Shown in pieces: positions 17,988-32,833 of a stretch of 64,000 bases of DNA; the stretch's first letter is position 1; each line of letters opens with the position of its first letter. Below the pieces are notes generated by a model. The model was not told where the DNA came from. It saw only the letters and a program-made list of their open reading frames with translations, and did no database searches. Origin of the DNA: Arthrobacter sp. AL12 (GTDB lineage Bacteria > Actinomycetota > Actinomycetes > Actinomycetales > Micrococcaceae). Where the stretch lies: NCBI RefSeq assembly GCF_029960645.1, contig NZ_JASBQY010000002.1, positions 134,161-198,160 of the forward strand, given 5' to 3'. The position numbers were made by a program, and so were the translations under genes.

Positions 17988-18017
17988 TGGAAATTCGAAG
18001 AAGTTTTCGATTAGCAT
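17988..18017 (+). promoter_or_regulatory. uvrA promoter with LexA (SOS) box
   Basis: A -35-like TGGAAA (17988-17993), an 18-nt spacer and a -10 TAGCAT (18012-18017) precede the uvrA GTG at 18025 by 7 nt. The spacer contains TCGAAGAAGTTTTCGA (17995-18010), a palindrome-type match to the Gram-positive/actinobacterial LexA box TCGAAC-N4-GTTCGA with perfect outer TCGAA/TTCGA. LexA bound there would block polymerase. Confidence 0.75.
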
Positions 18018-18024
18018 TGGTAGC

Positions 18025-21012
<2,988 letters not shown>

Positions 21013-21022
21013 CGGGGCCCGG

Positions 21023-21061
21023 CCCCGGTGCCTCCGCGCTGTTTCCGCGGAGGCACCGGGG
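21023..21061 (+). terminator. Terminator-like hairpin after uvrA
   Basis: A perfect 16-bp stem, CCCCGGTGCCTCCGCG (21023-21038) with CGCGGAGGCACCGGGG (21046-21061) and a 7-nt loop, lies 11 nt after the uvrA stop. There is no T-run, as is common in high-GC Actinobacteria. Confidence 0.7.
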
Positions 21062-21133
21062 CGGGGCCCCGGATACATTCCCACTGCGGCATGCGAGTTT
21101 CTGGCATCGGTGCTCTCATGAGAAACTAGGCCG

Positions 21134-21910
21134 GTGACGCAAACAACAGTGCCCGTGATCTTCGACCTGGACGGCACTCTTGTCGATCCGGCCGGAGGGA
21201 TAACGGACGGAATCGCAGCGGCCCTCACCGAGCTTGGACTCGGGGTTCCCGAGAAGGCCCTGCTGGATGCCATGATCGGCCCGAAACTCAGCCATTCCCT
21301 CACGGACATCGCCGGCGTCCCGGCCGAACGGCTCGACGACGCCATCCGCATCTACCGCGCTCACTACCGCGCCACGGGCATCGGCCAAAGCCTGCTCTAC
21401 CCGGGAATCCGGGCGCTGCTGGAATCCTTCGTCGAGGCGGGCCGGCCCCTCGCCGTCGCCACCCAGAAACCCGAAGGCATCGCCCGGACTGTCCTGGAGC
21501 ACCACGGCATCGCCGCCCTGTTCCACACCATCCGCGGCTCGGCCGCCGACGAGGCGGCAGCGGCCGGCGTGCCCTCCGGGAAGGCGGCGATCGTGGCCGC
21601 AGCACTGGCGGACCTCTCCGGCCACCACGGCGTGGACACCCGGCATGCCGTGATGGTGGGAGACCGTGCGCAGGACGTGGCCGGAGCGGCTGCCAACGGA
21701 ATGGACTGCATCGGCGTAGGCTGGGGCTTCGCTCCGGACGGCGAACTGGACGCGGCCGGCGCGGTGCAGATCGTGCACAGCAGCGCGGCCCTCCACGAGA
21801 CGATTGCCCGGCGGGATCCGGGACGGGCCACCGCCGGGAAACCGGATGCAGTGACCCCTGACCCGATGACCGACGCCGTAGACGAGGTGCACACCGATGG
21901 CAATGTTTGA
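21134..21910 (+). CDS. HAD family hydrolase (phosphoglycolate phosphatase-like)
   Basis: The 258-residue protein has HAD motif I DLDGTLVD at about 11-18, motif II in ATQKP, and motif IV GDRAQDVAGA. It has a helical cap domain of the Gph/PPase subclass between residues 20 and 90. It probably dephosphorylates a small phosphate ester; the substrate is unknown. The last 25 residues are an unconserved hydrophilic tail. The start is GTG at 21134 with only a weak upstream AGG. Its 3' end overlaps the acyltransferase start by 14 bp, so the two genes are co-translated. Confidence 0.87.
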   Translation: MTQTTVPVIFDLDGTLVDPAGGITDGIAAALTELGLGVPEKALLDAMIGPKLSHSLTDIAGVPAERLDDAIRIYRAHYRATGIGQSLLYPGIRALLESFVEAGRPLAVATQKPEGIARTVLEHHGIAALFHTIRGSAADEAAAAGVPSGKAAIVAAALADLSGHHGVDTRHAVMVGDRAQDVAGAAANGMDCIGVGWGFAPDGELDAAGAVQIVHSSAALHETIARRDPGRATAGKPDAVTPDPMTDAVDEVHTDGNV

Positions 21911-22565
21911 TGCAATCCGCTGGACCACGCGGGGACTGGTGACCTCGACGTGCCGGCCCACGGTAATGGGACTCGAAAACGTCCCCAAGGAGGGCCCGTT
22001 CATCGTGGCCCCCAACCACCTGTCCTTCCTGGACAGCGTGATCGTCCAGGCGCTCATGCCCCGGCCCGTGGCCTTTTTCGCCAAAGCGGAATACTTCACC
22101 ACCGGCGGGGTCAAGGGCAGGGTGATGAAGTCCTTTTTCGAGGCTGTCGGCTCCATCCCGGTGGAACGCGGCGAACAGGCCGCCAGCGTCCAGGCGCTCA
22201 AGACGCTGCTGGAAATCCTTGACTCCGGCAAGGGCGTCGGCATCTACCCGGAGGGCACACGTTCCCGCGACGGGATCCTCTACCGCGGCCGCACCGGCGT
22301 CGGCTGGCTGGCGCTGACCACGGGAGCCCCGGTGATCCCGGTCGGACTGATCGGCACCGAGCACCTCCAGCCCGCGGACAGCAAATCGGTCAAGCCGCAG
22401 CACTTCACCATGAAAGTCGGTGCACCGCTGTACTTCGACAAGACCGGTCCGGACCACTCCCTGCCCGCCCGCCGGCAGGCCACCGACCGCATCATGGACG
22501 CGATCGCGGAACTCAGCGGCCAGGAACGCTCCACGAGCTACAACCAGAGCAAAACCGTTGATTAA
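21897..22565 (+). CDS. 1-acyl-sn-glycerol-3-phosphate acyltransferase (PlsC family)
   Basis: The 222-residue protein has the LPLAT/PlsC motifs: NHLSFLD (H-x4-D, residues about 40-46), a glycerophosphate-binding VKGRVMKSFFEAVGSIPVER block, and EGTRSRD near 119. The family acylates lysophosphatidic acid to phosphatidic acid at the membrane; relatives also acylate other lipids, so the specific substrate is open. An alternative start is the ATG 6 nt downstream (21903). Overlap with the HAD phosphatase gene suggests a linked lipid-related role, which is an inference. Confidence 0.9.
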   Translation: MAMFDAIRWTTRGLVTSTCRPTVMGLENVPKEGPFIVAPNHLSFLDSVIVQALMPRPVAFFAKAEYFTTGGVKGRVMKSFFEAVGSIPVERGEQAASVQALKTLLEILDSGKGVGIYPEGTRSRDGILYRGRTGVGWLALTTGAPVIPVGLIGTEHLQPADSKSVKPQHFTMKVGAPLYFDKTGPDHSLPARRQATDRIMDAIAELSGQERSTSYNQSKTVD

Positions 22566-22656
22566 GAACAGGACCAGCACGGCCTGATCAGGGCGGCCTG
22601 ACCGCCAGGGGGCGCCGGCCCGGGGCTGACCGTCCGGGGAACGTCCGCAGGCTCAG

Positions 22657-22662
22657 TAGACT
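22657..22662 (+). promoter_or_regulatory. uvrC -10 element (leaderless promoter)
   Basis: TAGACT at 22657-22662 lies 6 nt before the uvrC GTG at 22669, the same geometry as uvrB. No Shine-Dalgarno sequence and no LexA-type palindrome are present. The -35 is not recognisable. Confidence 0.6.
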
Positions 22663-22668
22663 TGAACT

Positions 22669-24696
22669 GTGGCAGATCCAGCGAGTTACCGACCCCAGAC
22701 GGGTGAGATTCCGACCAATCCGGGCGTGTACCGCTTCCGCGACCCGCACGGCCGGGTCATCTATGTCGGCAAGGCCAAGAACCTCCGCGCGCGGCTGAAC
22801 TCCTACTTCGCCAACCCTGCGGGGCTGCTCCCCAAAACCTATGCGATGGTCCATGCGGCCAGCAGCGTCGAGTGGACCGTCGTCGGCAGCGAGCTTGAGT
22901 CGCTGCAGCTCGAATACACCTGGATCAAGGAATTCAAGCCCCGGTTCAACGTGATGTTCCGGGACGACAAAAGCTACCCCTACCTGGCCGTCTCCATGGG
23001 GGAGAAGTACCCCCGCGTCCAGGTCCTGCGCGGCGAACGCCGCAAGGGCACCCGCTACTTCGGCCCGTACACCGCCGGTGCGATCCGCGACACCATGGAC
23101 ACCCTGCTGCGGGTGTTCCCCGTCCGCAGCTGCAGCCCCGGCGTCCTGAAACGGGCCGAGGCCAGCGGCAGGCCCTGCCTGCTCGGCTACATCGACAAGT
23201 GCGCGGCCCCCTGCGTCGGCCGCATCTCCGCCGAGGACCACCGCGCCCTGGCCGAGGACTTCTGCACCTTCATGGGCGGCGAGGCCAAGCCGTTTGTCAC
23301 GCGGCTGGAAAAGGACATGGCCGCCGCCGTGGCGGAGCTGGACTACGAGCGGGCGGCGCGGATCCGCGACGACATCGTCGCGCTCAAGAAGGTGTTCGAA
23401 CGCAACGCCGTCGTCCTCGCGGAGGGCACCGACGCCGATGTCTTCGCCCTGCACGAGGACGAACTCGAAGCCGCCGTGCAGGTCTTCCACGTCCGCGGCG
23501 GCCGGATCCGCGGCCAGCGCGGCTGGGTCGTCGAAAAAGTCGAGGACTCCACCACACCGGACCTCGTTGAGCACCTGCTCCAGCAGGTGTACGGCGAGGA
23601 AGCCGGACTCCAGGGCAGGCTGCCCCGCGAGGTCCTCGTCCCGGCGGAGCCCAGCAACGCCGCGGAGCTGTCGCAGTGGCTCAGCGGGCTGCGCGGGGCG
23701 CGGGTCGATGTCCGTGTACCGCAGCGCGGGGACAAGGCCGCCCTGCTGTCCACCGTCCGGGACAACGCCGAGCACGCCCTCAAGCTCCACAAATCCCGCC
23801 GCGCCGGCGATCTGACGCTGCGGTCCCAGGCACTGCAGGAACTGCAGGAGGCCCTCGAGCTGCCGGTCGCGCTGATGCGGATCGAATGCTTCGACATCTC
23901 ACACGTCCAGGGCACCAACGTGGTCGGTTCCATGGTGGTGGTCGAGGACGGGCTGCCCAAGAAGTCCGAGTACCGGAAGTTCTCCGTCACCGGCGCCGCC
24001 GCCGCCGACGACACCGCGGCCATGCATGACGTGCTGACCCGGCGGTTCCGGAACTACCTGCAGGAGAAGACCGTCCAGGCCGACGCCTCCCGGCAGCCGG
24101 GCCATCAGGCCATGCTCACCGCCACGGCGGACGCCGCCGTCGCGGCTTCCTCCCCGGTGGCCGTCGCCGACACCACGACCCCGGCGCCCCGGACCAGGTT
24201 CGCCTACCCGCCCAACCTCGTCGTGGTCGACGGCGGCAAACCGCAGGTCAACGCGGCCGCCCGTGCCCTGGCCGGACTGGGCATCGACGACGTCTACGTC
24301 GTCGGGCTGGCCAAACGGCTCGAGGAGGTCTGGCTGCCGGACAGCGACTTCCCGGTGATCCTGCCGCGCGCCTCGGCCGGGCTGTACCTGCTGCAGCGCG
24401 TCCGCGACGAGGCCCACCGCTTCGCGATTTCCTTCCACCGGCAGAAGCGCGGCAAGGCGATGACCGTGTCCGCGCTCGACGGGGTGCCCGGTCTCGGGGA
24501 GTCCAAGCGCAAGGCCCTGCTCGCCCAGTTCGGCTCGGTCAAGAGCATCAGGACCGCCAGCGTCGAGGAACTTACCGGCGCCAAGGGGATCGGCCCGTCG
24601 CTGGCAGCGGCGATCGTGCGGCACTTCAGCGACGACGACGGCTCCGCCACCGTGCCCGCCATCAACATGACCACCGGCGAAATCCTGGAGACTTAG
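22669..24696 (+). CDS. uvrC: Excinuclease ABC subunit C
   Basis: The 675-residue nuclease makes both incisions in nucleotide-excision repair. The N-terminal GIY-YIG domain ([22 protein letters not shown] near 20-40) cuts 3' of the lesion. A Cys-rich linker ([21 protein letters not shown]) follows near 150-185, then a UVR domain near 215-250. The RNase H-like UvrC domain has [20 protein letters not shown], and there is a C-terminal helix-hairpin-helix pair ([29 protein letters not shown]). A 45-residue Ala/Thr-rich insertion lies near 470-510 within the nuclease domain and looks like an accessory loop. The GTG start is leaderless. Confidence 0.97.
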   Translation: MADPASYRPQTGEIPTNPGVYRFRDPHGRVIYVGKAKNLRARLNSYFANPAGLLPKTYAMVHAASSVEWTVVGSELESLQLEYTWIKEFKPRFNVMFRDDKSYPYLAVSMGEKYPRVQVLRGERRKGTRYFGPYTAGAIRDTMDTLLRVFPVRSCSPGVLKRAEASGRPCLLGYIDKCAAPCVGRISAEDHRALAEDFCTFMGGEAKPFVTRLEKDMAAAVAELDYERAARIRDDIVALKKVFERNAVVLAEGTDADVFALHEDELEAAVQVFHVRGGRIRGQRGWVVEKVEDSTTPDLVEHLLQQVYGEEAGLQGRLPREVLVPAEPSNAAELSQWLSGLRGARVDVRVPQRGDKAALLSTVRDNAEHALKLHKSRRAGDLTLRSQALQELQEALELPVALMRIECFDISHVQGTNVVGSMVVVEDGLPKKSEYRKFSVTGAAAADDTAAMHDVLTRRFRNYLQEKTVQADASRQPGHQAMLTATADAAVAASSPVAVADTTTPAPRTRFAYPPNLVVVDGGKPQVNAAARALAGLGIDDVYVVGLAKRLEEVWLPDSDFPVILPRASAGLYLLQRVRDEAHRFAISFHRQKRGKAMTVSALDGVPGLGESKRKALLAQFGSVKSIRTASVEELTGAKGIGPSLAAAIVRHFSDDDGSATVPAINMTTGEILET

Positions 24697-24716
24697 CTAG
24701 CCCCGGCAAACTTAGC

Positions 24717-24722
24717 TAGGGT
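24717..24722 (+). promoter_or_regulatory. -10 box candidate for rapZ-yvcK-whiA
   Basis: TAGGGT at 24717-24722 lies about 105 nt before rapZ. A 10-bp direct repeat (ACTTAGCTAG) occurs at 24691 and 24710 around the uvrC stop. No clear -35 was found, so this is tentative. Confidence 0.4.
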
Positions 24723-24826
24723 AAGGACTTGGGAAACGGCGCGCGGCAATTCCAGCAAACAACGACACTGCGGGCCGCTCCCGTCGCAAATCGGGAACAA
24801 CAGCACAGCAGAATGGGGCTTCACTG

Positions 24827-25750
24827 ATGGCAGAGTCGACGGCAGAATCCGGGACGGAGTCGGACGGCATGACGCCGGTCAAACCCGTCGAGGCCGAACT
24901 GCTCGTGGTGACGGGCATGTCGGGAGCCGGCCGGAGCACCGCCTCGGACGCGCTGGAGGACCACGGCTGGTACGTCGTGGAGAACCTCCCCCCGCAGATG
25001 CTCGGCACGCTCGCGGAAATCGTGTCCCACGCGCCGGGCTCCATTTCCAAGCTCGCAGTGGTGATGGATGTCCGGAGCAAGGAGCTGTTCGCTGACATCC
25101 GCACCGCCCTGCGCAACCTGGAAGCCAGCGGCATCGGGTTCCGGGTGCTGTTCCTGGACGCGAACGACGACGTCCTCGTCCGCCGCTTCGAACAGGGCCG
25201 ACGCCCCCACCCGCTGCAGGGCGGCGGCAGGATCCTGGACGGCATCGCCGCCGAACGCGAACTCCTGCAGGAACTGCGCACCTCCGCCGACATCGTGCTG
25301 GACACCTCCACCCTGAACGTCCACGGCCTCGCCACCGCGATCACCGAGCTGTTCAGCGAAACCGGGCCCGTGGCGCTCCGCCTCAACGTGATGAGCTTCG
25401 GCTTCAAATACGGGCTCCCGGTCGACGCCAACTTCGTCGCCGACGCCCGCTTCATCCCCAACCCGCACTGGGTGCCGGCGCTGCGTCCGCACACCGGGCT
25501 GGACCAGGACGTCAGCGACTATGTCCTGGCGGCGCAGGGCGTCAGCAACTTCGTGGAACGCTATGTGCTGGCGCTCGAACCGGTCCTCGACGGCTACCGG
25601 CGGGAGAACAAGCACTACGCCACCATCGCCGTCGGCTGCACCGGCGGCAAACACCGCTCCGTGGCCGTCGCCGTCGAGCTGTCCCGCCGCCTCGCGCAAC
25701 ACCCGCGGGTCACCGTGACCACCACCCACCGGGACCTGGGCCGCGAATAA
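24827..25750 (+). CDS. rapZ: RNase adapter protein RapZ (YvcJ family)
   Basis: The 307-residue P-loop protein has Walker [10 protein letters not shown] at 30-38 (Arg in place of the usual Lys, frequent in this family). It has a Walker B-like VVMDVRS, the FGFKYGLP block and the C-terminal CTGGKHRSV motif. In E. coli RapZ presents sRNAs to RNase E to control glucosamine-6-phosphate synthase; in Gram-positives YvcJ is a nucleotide-binding protein of less clear role. The first 20 residues are an acidic, unconserved extension. Its TAA overlaps the yvcK ATG by 1 nt, fixing the rapZ-yvcK-whiA operon. Confidence 0.95.
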   Translation: MAESTAESGTESDGMTPVKPVEAELLVVTGMSGAGRSTASDALEDHGWYVVENLPPQMLGTLAEIVSHAPGSISKLAVVMDVRSKELFADIRTALRNLEASGIGFRVLFLDANDDVLVRRFEQGRRPHPLQGGGRILDGIAAERELLQELRTSADIVLDTSTLNVHGLATAITELFSETGPVALRLNVMSFGFKYGLPVDANFVADARFIPNPHWVPALRPHTGLDQDVSDYVLAAQGVSNFVERYVLALEPVLDGYRRENKHYATIAVGCTGGKHRSVAVAVELSRRLAQHPRVTVTTTHRDLGRE

Positions 25751-26769
25751 TGGCGCTGCTCACCGGTCCACTGCCGCTTCTCCCTCCGGCCAGCGCCGCC
25801 TTCGCCAGCCAGCAGGACAAAGGTCCCTCCGTCGTGGCGCTCGGCGGCGGCCACGGCCTGGCCGCGTCGCTGTCCGCGCTGCGCCTGCTCACGTCCGAGC
25901 TCACCGCCGTCGTTACCGTCGCGGACGACGGCGGGTCCTCGGGCAGGCTGCGCGAGGAGTACGGCGTCCTGCCGCCCGGCGACCTCCGGATGGCCCTCTC
26001 GGCGCTCTGTGACGACACCGACTGGGGCCGCACGTGGCGCGACGTCATGCAGCACCGCTTCGCGCCCGGCAAGGGCCGCGGCGGGTCCCTCGACGAACAC
26101 GCCATGGGCAACCTGCTGATCGTGACCCTGTGGGAGCTCCTCGGTGACACCGTGGCCGGCCTGAAATGGGCCGGGGCGCTGCTGGGCGCCCGCGGGGAGG
26201 TCCTGCCGATGTCCAGCGTCCCGCTGACCATCGAGGGCCAGGTCCGGGTCACCGCGCCGGACGGCAGCCAGGCGCTGCAAACCCTGACCGGGCAGGCGAA
26301 GTGCGCCGTCGCCGGCTCGCTGGAACGCGTCCGCCTGCTGCCCGAGGATGCCCCCGCCTGCATCGAGGCGCTTACCGCGATCGAACTGGCCGACTGGGTC
26401 ATCCTGGGCCCCGGCTCCTGGTACACCTCCGTGCTGCCGCACCTGTTGCTGCCGGAAATGCGCGATGCGCTCTGCAACACGGCCGCCCGCCGGTGCCTCA
26501 CCATGAATCTCGCAACGGACACCAAGGAAACCCTCGGCATGTCCGCCGCCGACCATTTGCGGGTGCTCCGGGACTACGCCCCGGACTTTACGATCGACGT
26601 TGTCCTGGCCGATCCGGCCTCCGTGACGGACCGCGCCGATTTCGAACAGGCAGCCGGGATGCTCGGCGCCGAGGTGGTGTTGGGTAAAGTGGGGGCGTCG
26701 AGCCGCCGGCCGATCCACGACCCGCTGCGTCTGGCAACGGCGTACCACGACATTTTCGGGAACAGGTAG
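25750..26769 (+). CDS. yvcK: YvcK/GlmR family protein (CofD-like fold)
   Basis: The 339-residue protein has the UDP-sugar-binding YvcK signatures VVALGGGHGLAASLSALR (about 28-45), TVADDGGSSGRLREEYGVLPPGDLR and NLLIVTLWELLGD. The family controls carbon flux into peptidoglycan precursors and cell shape, and binds UDP-GlcNAc. The first 25 residues are non-conserved. The ATG at 25750 overlaps the rapZ stop (TAATG), and whiA begins 9 nt after its stop. Confidence 0.95.
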   Translation: MALLTGPLPLLPPASAAFASQQDKGPSVVALGGGHGLAASLSALRLLTSELTAVVTVADDGGSSGRLREEYGVLPPGDLRMALSALCDDTDWGRTWRDVMQHRFAPGKGRGGSLDEHAMGNLLIVTLWELLGDTVAGLKWAGALLGARGEVLPMSSVPLTIEGQVRVTAPDGSQALQTLTGQAKCAVAGSLERVRLLPEDAPACIEALTAIELADWVILGPGSWYTSVLPHLLLPEMRDALCNTAARRCLTMNLATDTKETLGMSAADHLRVLRDYAPDFTIDVVLADPASVTDRADFEQAAGMLGAEVVLGKVGASSRRPIHDPLRLATAYHDIFGNR

Positions 26770-26778
26770 GAAAGTGCC

Positions 26779-27759
26779 ATGGCACTGACAGCATCAGTCA
26801 AGGAAGAACTTTCCCGGCTGGACATCAAGAAGTCCTCGGTCCGCAAGGCTGAAGTGTCCGCCATGCTTCGGTTCGCCGGCGGACTCCACATCATCTCCGG
26901 CCGGATCGTGATCGAGGCCGAAGTCGACCTCGCCTCGACCGCGCGGCGGCTGCGCGCCGCCATCGCCGAGGTTTACGGGCACCAGAGCGAAATCATCGTT
27001 GTATCCGGCGGCGGACTGCGCCGCGGCAGCCGCTACGTCGTCCGGGTGGTGCGCGACGGCGAGGCCCTCGCCCGCCAGACCGGCCTGCTGGACGCCCGGG
27101 GCCGCCCGGTCCGCGGCCTGCCCTCGGCCGTGGTGAACGGATCCGCCGCCGACGCCGAGGCCGTCTGGCGCGGCGCCTTCCTGGCCCACGGCTCCCTCAC
27201 CGAGCCCGGCCGGTCCTCCGCCATGGAGGTCACCTGCCCCGGCCCCGAGTCGGCCCTGGCCCTCGTCGGCGCGGCCCGCCGGCTCGGCATCCAGGCCAAG
27301 GCCCGCGAGGTCAGGGGAGTGGACCGCGTGGTGATCCGCGACGGCGACACGATCGCGGCGCTGCTGACCCGGATGGGCGCCCACGACGCGCTGATGGTCT
27401 GGGAGGAACGGCGGATGCGCAAGGAAGTCCGGGCCACCGCCAACCGGTTGGCCAACTTCGACGACGCCAACCTGCGGCGTTCGGCGCAGGCCGCCGTCGC
27501 CGCGGGCGCCCGCGTGGACCGTGCCCTGGAGATTCTCGGCGACGACGTCCCGGACCACCTAAAATACGCCGGTGAACTCCGTGTGGCGCACAAACAGGCC
27601 AGCCTTGACGAACTCGGCCGCCTCGCGGACCCCGTCATGACCAAGGACGCCATCGCCGGGCGGATCCGCCGACTGCTGGCCATGGCGGACAAACGCGCCC
27701 AGGACCTCGGAATCCCAGGCACTGAAGCCAATGTGACGCCGGAAATGCTGGACGAGTAG
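26779..27759 (+). CDS. whiA: WhiA, LAGLIDADG-like DNA-binding regulator
   Basis: The 326-residue WhiA has an N-terminal homing-endonuclease-like (LAGLIDADG) fold from [14 protein letters not shown], including [14 protein letters not shown] near 133-146, and a C-terminal helix-turn-helix with [22 protein letters not shown]. In Streptomyces it activates sporulation and division genes together with WhiB. In non-sporulating Actinobacteria it probably serves cell division. AGGAAAG lies upstream of the ATG. It is the third gene of the rapZ-yvcK-whiA operon, a gene order conserved across Gram-positive bacteria. Confidence 0.96.
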   Translation: MALTASVKEELSRLDIKKSSVRKAEVSAMLRFAGGLHIISGRIVIEAEVDLASTARRLRAAIAEVYGHQSEIIVVSGGGLRRGSRYVVRVVRDGEALARQTGLLDARGRPVRGLPSAVVNGSAADAEAVWRGAFLAHGSLTEPGRSSAMEVTCPGPESALALVGAARRLGIQAKAREVRGVDRVVIRDGDTIAALLTRMGAHDALMVWEERRMRKEVRATANRLANFDDANLRRSAQAAVAAGARVDRALEILGDDVPDHLKYAGELRVAHKQASLDELGRLADPVMTKDAIAGRIRRLLAMADKRAQDLGIPGTEANVTPEMLDE

Positions 27760-27931
27760 CCTCTCCGCGGAAACATCTGCAGAATCGGATCGGGCCGGCG
27801 GGAATACCTTAGGGGGACCGGAGGCTATGCCCACTGGATTCCGATCCAGAGACTTCCGGGTGCCACAACATCCGGATGCACAATCCGAGAGTTACCCAAC
27901 GGACAACCAGTCCACGACATTGGAGGATTTT

Positions 27932-28555
27932 GTGACCGAGTACGTACTGCCCGAACTCAGCTACGACTACGCAGCGCTGGAGCCCCACATTTCCGCGCGG
28001 ATCATGGAGCTGCACCACAGCAAGCACCACGCCGCCTACGTGGCCGGCGCCAACAACGCACTCGCCCAGCTGGCCGAGGCACGCGACAAGGGCGATTTCG
28101 CCAACATCAACCGCCTCTCCAAGGACCTCGCGTTCCACACCGGCGGGCACATCAACCACTCGGTGTTCTGGAACAACCTGTCCCCGGACGGCGGCGACAA
28201 GCCCGAAGGTGAGCTGGCAGCCGCCATCGACGACGCGTTCGGCTCCTTCGACGCGTTCCGCGCGCAGTTCAGCGCCGCGGCGCTGGGCCTGCAGGGATCC
28301 GGCTGGGGTTTCCTGGCCTACGAGCCCATCGGCGGCAACCTCGTCATCGAACAGCTCTACGACCAGCAGGGCAACGTCGCGCTCGGCACCACGCCGCTGC
28401 TGATGCTGGACATGTGGGAGCACGCCTTCTACCTGGACTACGTCAACGTCAAGGCCGATTACGTCAAGGCCTTCTGGAACATCGTGAACTGGGCCGACGT
28501 CGCCAAGCGCTTTGACGCCGCCCGCAAGAACGCCACGGGCCTGATCACGCTTTAA
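27932..28555 (+). CDS. sodA: Superoxide dismutase (Fe/Mn type)
   Basis: The 207-residue cytosolic enzyme converts superoxide to peroxide and oxygen. The metal ligands are visible in [13 protein letters not shown] (first His), [12 protein letters not shown] (second His) and the [11 protein letters not shown] signature (Asp and His). [12 protein letters not shown] is typical of Mn/Fe enzymes; the metal cannot be assigned safely. The GTG start at 27932 has GGAGG at 27922-27926. A longer in-frame opening from 27827 adds an unconserved 35-residue segment and is rejected. The leader contains a small hairpin, CTGGAT-TCCG-ATCCAG. A strong terminator follows. Confidence 0.95.
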   Translation: MTEYVLPELSYDYAALEPHISARIMELHHSKHHAAYVAGANNALAQLAEARDKGDFANINRLSKDLAFHTGGHINHSVFWNNLSPDGGDKPEGELAAAIDDAFGSFDAFRAQFSAAALGLQGSGWGFLAYEPIGGNLVIEQLYDQQGNVALGTTPLLMLDMWEHAFYLDYVNVKADYVKAFWNIVNWADVAKRFDAARKNATGLITL

Positions 28556-28641
28556 CACCGCCGGGCCCCTGGTCTGTGTGACGGGGTTCACCAGCCGGTA
28601 ACAAACTTCACAATTCGGGCCGAATGGCTCAAATCGTGGAC

Positions 28642-28671
28642 GGTCTGCCCCCGCACTTGCGGGGGCAGACC
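28642..28671 (+). terminator. Terminator after sodA
   Basis: A perfect 13-bp stem, GGTCTGCCCCCGC (28642-28654) and GCGGGGGCAGACC (28659-28671), has an ACTT tetraloop and is followed by AAGTTAAAC. It separates sodA from the gap operon. Confidence 0.8.
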
Positions 28672-29849
<1,178 letters not shown>

Positions 29850-29859
29850 GGTAAGACTC

Positions 29860-31086
<1,227 letters not shown>

Positions 31087-31092
31087 ACCCTC

Positions 31093-31137
31093 CGGCCGGC
31101 AGGGCGCCCATCCCAGGACGGGGCGCCCTGCCGGCCG
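31093..31137 (+). terminator. 17-bp hairpin between pgk and tpiA
   Basis: The perfect inverted repeat CGGCCGGCAGGGCGCCC (31093-31109) and GGGCGCCCTGCCGGCCG (31121-31137) has an 11-nt loop. It starts 6 nt after the pgk stop and ends 30 nt before tpiA. There is no T-run. It may be a partial terminator, an mRNA 3'-end protector or a processing site that separates expression of pgk and tpiA. Confidence 0.65.
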
Positions 31138-31167
31138 CTCCACTGCTACGACCTTTTGGGAGACCAC

Positions 31168-31983
31168 GTGACTACTTCAACCAACGGCACCTTCGACCGC
31201 ACGCCCTTCATCGCGGGCAACTGGAAGATGAACATGGACCACGTCCAGGGCATCACCCTCCTGCAGAAACTGGCCTGGACCCTGTCCGACGCCAAGCACG
31301 ACTACAGCCGGGTGGAGGTCGCCGTCTTCCCGCCGTTCACCGACCTCCGCGGCGTCCAGACCCTGGTCCAGGGCGACGAACTGACCATTGTCTACGGCGG
31401 CCAGGATCTCTCCCCGGCCGACTCCGGCGCCTACACGGGTGACATCTCCGGGCAGTTCCTCGCCAAGCTCGGCTGCAGCTACGTCCTTGTCGGGCACAGC
31501 GAACGCCGGACCATCCACCACGAGTCGGACGAGGTGCTGAACGCCAAGACCAAGGCAGCCTTCCGGCACGGCATCACCCCCGTGCTATGCGTCGGTGAAG
31601 GCCTGGAGATCCGGCAGGCAGGAACACACGTCGACCACACACTGGCCCAGCTCCGCGCCGGCGTCGAGGGCCTCACCCCCGAGCAGGCTGCCGAGCTTGT
31701 CGTCGCCTACGAGCCGGTCTGGGCCATCGGCACCGGTGAAGTTGCCGGGCCGGACGACGCCCAGGAAATGTGCGCCGCCATCCGCGCCGAGCTCGCCACG
31801 CTCTTCGGGGCGGACGTCGCCGCCAAGACCCGGCTGCTCTACGGCGGCTCGGTCAAGGCCAACAATGCCGCCTCGATCCTCAAGGAACGCGACGTGGACG
31901 GATTGCTGGTCGGTGGTGCCAGCCTGGACGCCGCCGAGTTTGCTAATATTGTCAGGTTCGAGAGTCACCTGCTGACGGATTAG
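31168..31983 (+). CDS. tpiA: Triose-phosphate isomerase
   Basis: The 271-residue TIM-barrel enzyme interconverts dihydroxyacetone phosphate and glyceraldehyde-3-phosphate. The substrate-binding GNWKMN (Lys), VGHSERR (catalytic His) and [11 protein letters not shown] (catalytic Glu) are present. The GTG at 31168 has GGGAGA just upstream; a GTG/ATG start 12 nt earlier is less well placed. It follows pgk after a strong hairpin. secG lies 49 bp downstream. Confidence 0.97.
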   Translation: MTTSTNGTFDRTPFIAGNWKMNMDHVQGITLLQKLAWTLSDAKHDYSRVEVAVFPPFTDLRGVQTLVQGDELTIVYGGQDLSPADSGAYTGDISGQFLAKLGCSYVLVGHSERRTIHHESDEVLNAKTKAAFRHGITPVLCVGEGLEIRQAGTHVDHTLAQLRAGVEGLTPEQAAELVVAYEPVWAIGTGEVAGPDDAQEMCAAIRAELATLFGADVAAKTRLLYGGSVKANNAASILKERDVDGLLVGGASLDAAEFANIVRFESHLLTD

Positions 31984-32032
31984 TCCGGACACCGTCGTGG
32001 CCCCCGCAATCCAAATCTTCTGAAAGGCCGTC

Positions 32033-32287
32033 GTGGACGTTCTTCATGTCATTCTGCAGGTCCTCCTGGGTATCACCAGCCTCCTGCTGACCCTGCTCAT
32101 CCTGCTCCATAAGGGTCGGGGTGGCGGTCTGTCCGACATGTTCGGCGGCGGCATGAGCTCCGGGCTCAGCTCCTCCGGGGTGGCCGAACGGAACCTGAAC
32201 CGTTTCACGGTCATCCTCGGCATCACATGGGGCGTCGTGATCGTCGGCCTTGGCCTGATCATGCGGTTCAGCGGCGGCGACTCCTAA
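32033..32287 (+). CDS. secG: Preprotein translocase subunit SecG
   Basis: The 84-residue membrane protein has two hydrophobic helices (about 3-25 and 58-80) flanking a Gly/Ser-rich loop GRGGGLSDMFGGGMSSGL, the classic SecG layout. It assists SecYE/SecA protein export. The GTG at 32033 has GAAAGG 6 nt upstream. Its position after tpiA is conserved in many Gram-positive bacteria. Confidence 0.95.
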   Translation: MDVLHVILQVLLGITSLLLTLLILLHKGRGGGLSDMFGGGMSSGLSSSGVAERNLNRFTVILGITWGVVIVGLGLIMRFSGGDS

Positions 32288-32349
32288 CTCCCCTCCGAAA
32301 ACTTCATATGGGGTCCTTTTGGCCCTGCCTTGCCTCGGGAACTCCGAAC

Positions 32350-32355
32350 TACACT
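32350..32355 (+). promoter_or_regulatory. -10 box candidate for rbpA
   Basis: TACACT at 32350-32355 lies about 48 nt before the rbpA ATG. The nearest TTG-type -35 (TTGCCT at 32330) is only 14 nt away, so the promoter is uncertain. Confidence 0.35.
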
Positions 32356-32403
32356 GTGGCTGACTGCACGCGCATTCCGTCCCCAAGTAGCCAGGAGTTC
32401 CCG

Positions 32404-32784
32404 ATGCTGCATTCCGCCTCCGGATTCCGGGGCATCCGCGTAGGAGCCACCGAAGGGGCCTCGCCCCGCCACGAACCGCTCCACGGCGCCGCCGCCCGCA
32501 CACCCCGCATCCGCGTCAGCTACCGCTGCGCCAAGGGCCACGAGACGCCGCTGGTCTTCGCCCGGCTGCCCGAGGACCAGATCCCCGGGGTCTGGGACTG
32601 CCGCCGCTGCGGCGGGACAGCAACCCGGGACGAGGCGCAGTTCGCGCTCGAGGAAGTTCCGGTGGAAGGCTTCAAAAGCCACCTGGAATACGTTAAGGAG
32701 CGGCGCTCCAGCCAGGACGCCGAAGACGTGCTGGCCGGCGCGCTCGAGAGACTGCGGGCCAGCCAGGCCCTCCCGGAGGGATAA
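32404..32784 (+). CDS. rbpA: RNA polymerase-binding protein RbpA
   Basis: The 126-residue protein has the RbpA layout: a flexible N-terminus with the basic GFRGIRVGAT segment, a core domain with zinc-type cysteines/histidine (YRCAKGHETPLVFA and WDCRRCGG), and a C-terminal helical sigma-interaction segment (KSHLEYVKERRS). RbpA binds RNA polymerase and the housekeeping sigma factor and stabilises open complexes in Actinobacteria. The ATG at 32404 has AGGAG 7 nt upstream; the frame continuing upstream overlaps secG and is rejected. It converges on pgl with a 48-bp gap. Confidence 0.88.
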   Translation: MLHSASGFRGIRVGATEGASPRHEPLHGAAARTPRIRVSYRCAKGHETPLVFARLPEDQIPGVWDCRRCGGTATRDEAQFALEEVPVEGFKSHLEYVKERRSSQDAEDVLAGALERLRASQALPEG

Positions 32785-32810
32785 GACAAAGAGATCGCGC
32801 CGGGGATAGC

Positions 32811-32833
32811 GCCGGGCAGGAGCGCTGCCGGGC
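32811..32833. terminator. Bidirectional hairpin between rbpA and pgl
   Basis: GCCGGGCAG (32811-32819) and CTGCCGGGC (32825-32833) pair with one mismatch around a 5-nt loop in the short convergent gap. There is no T-run. Confidence 0.4.

Noticed and set aside
24914..24940. Inactivated Walker A in RapZ (Lys to Arg)
   Set aside because: GAGRST is a common form in actinobacterial RapZ proteins, so it is not evidence of loss of function.
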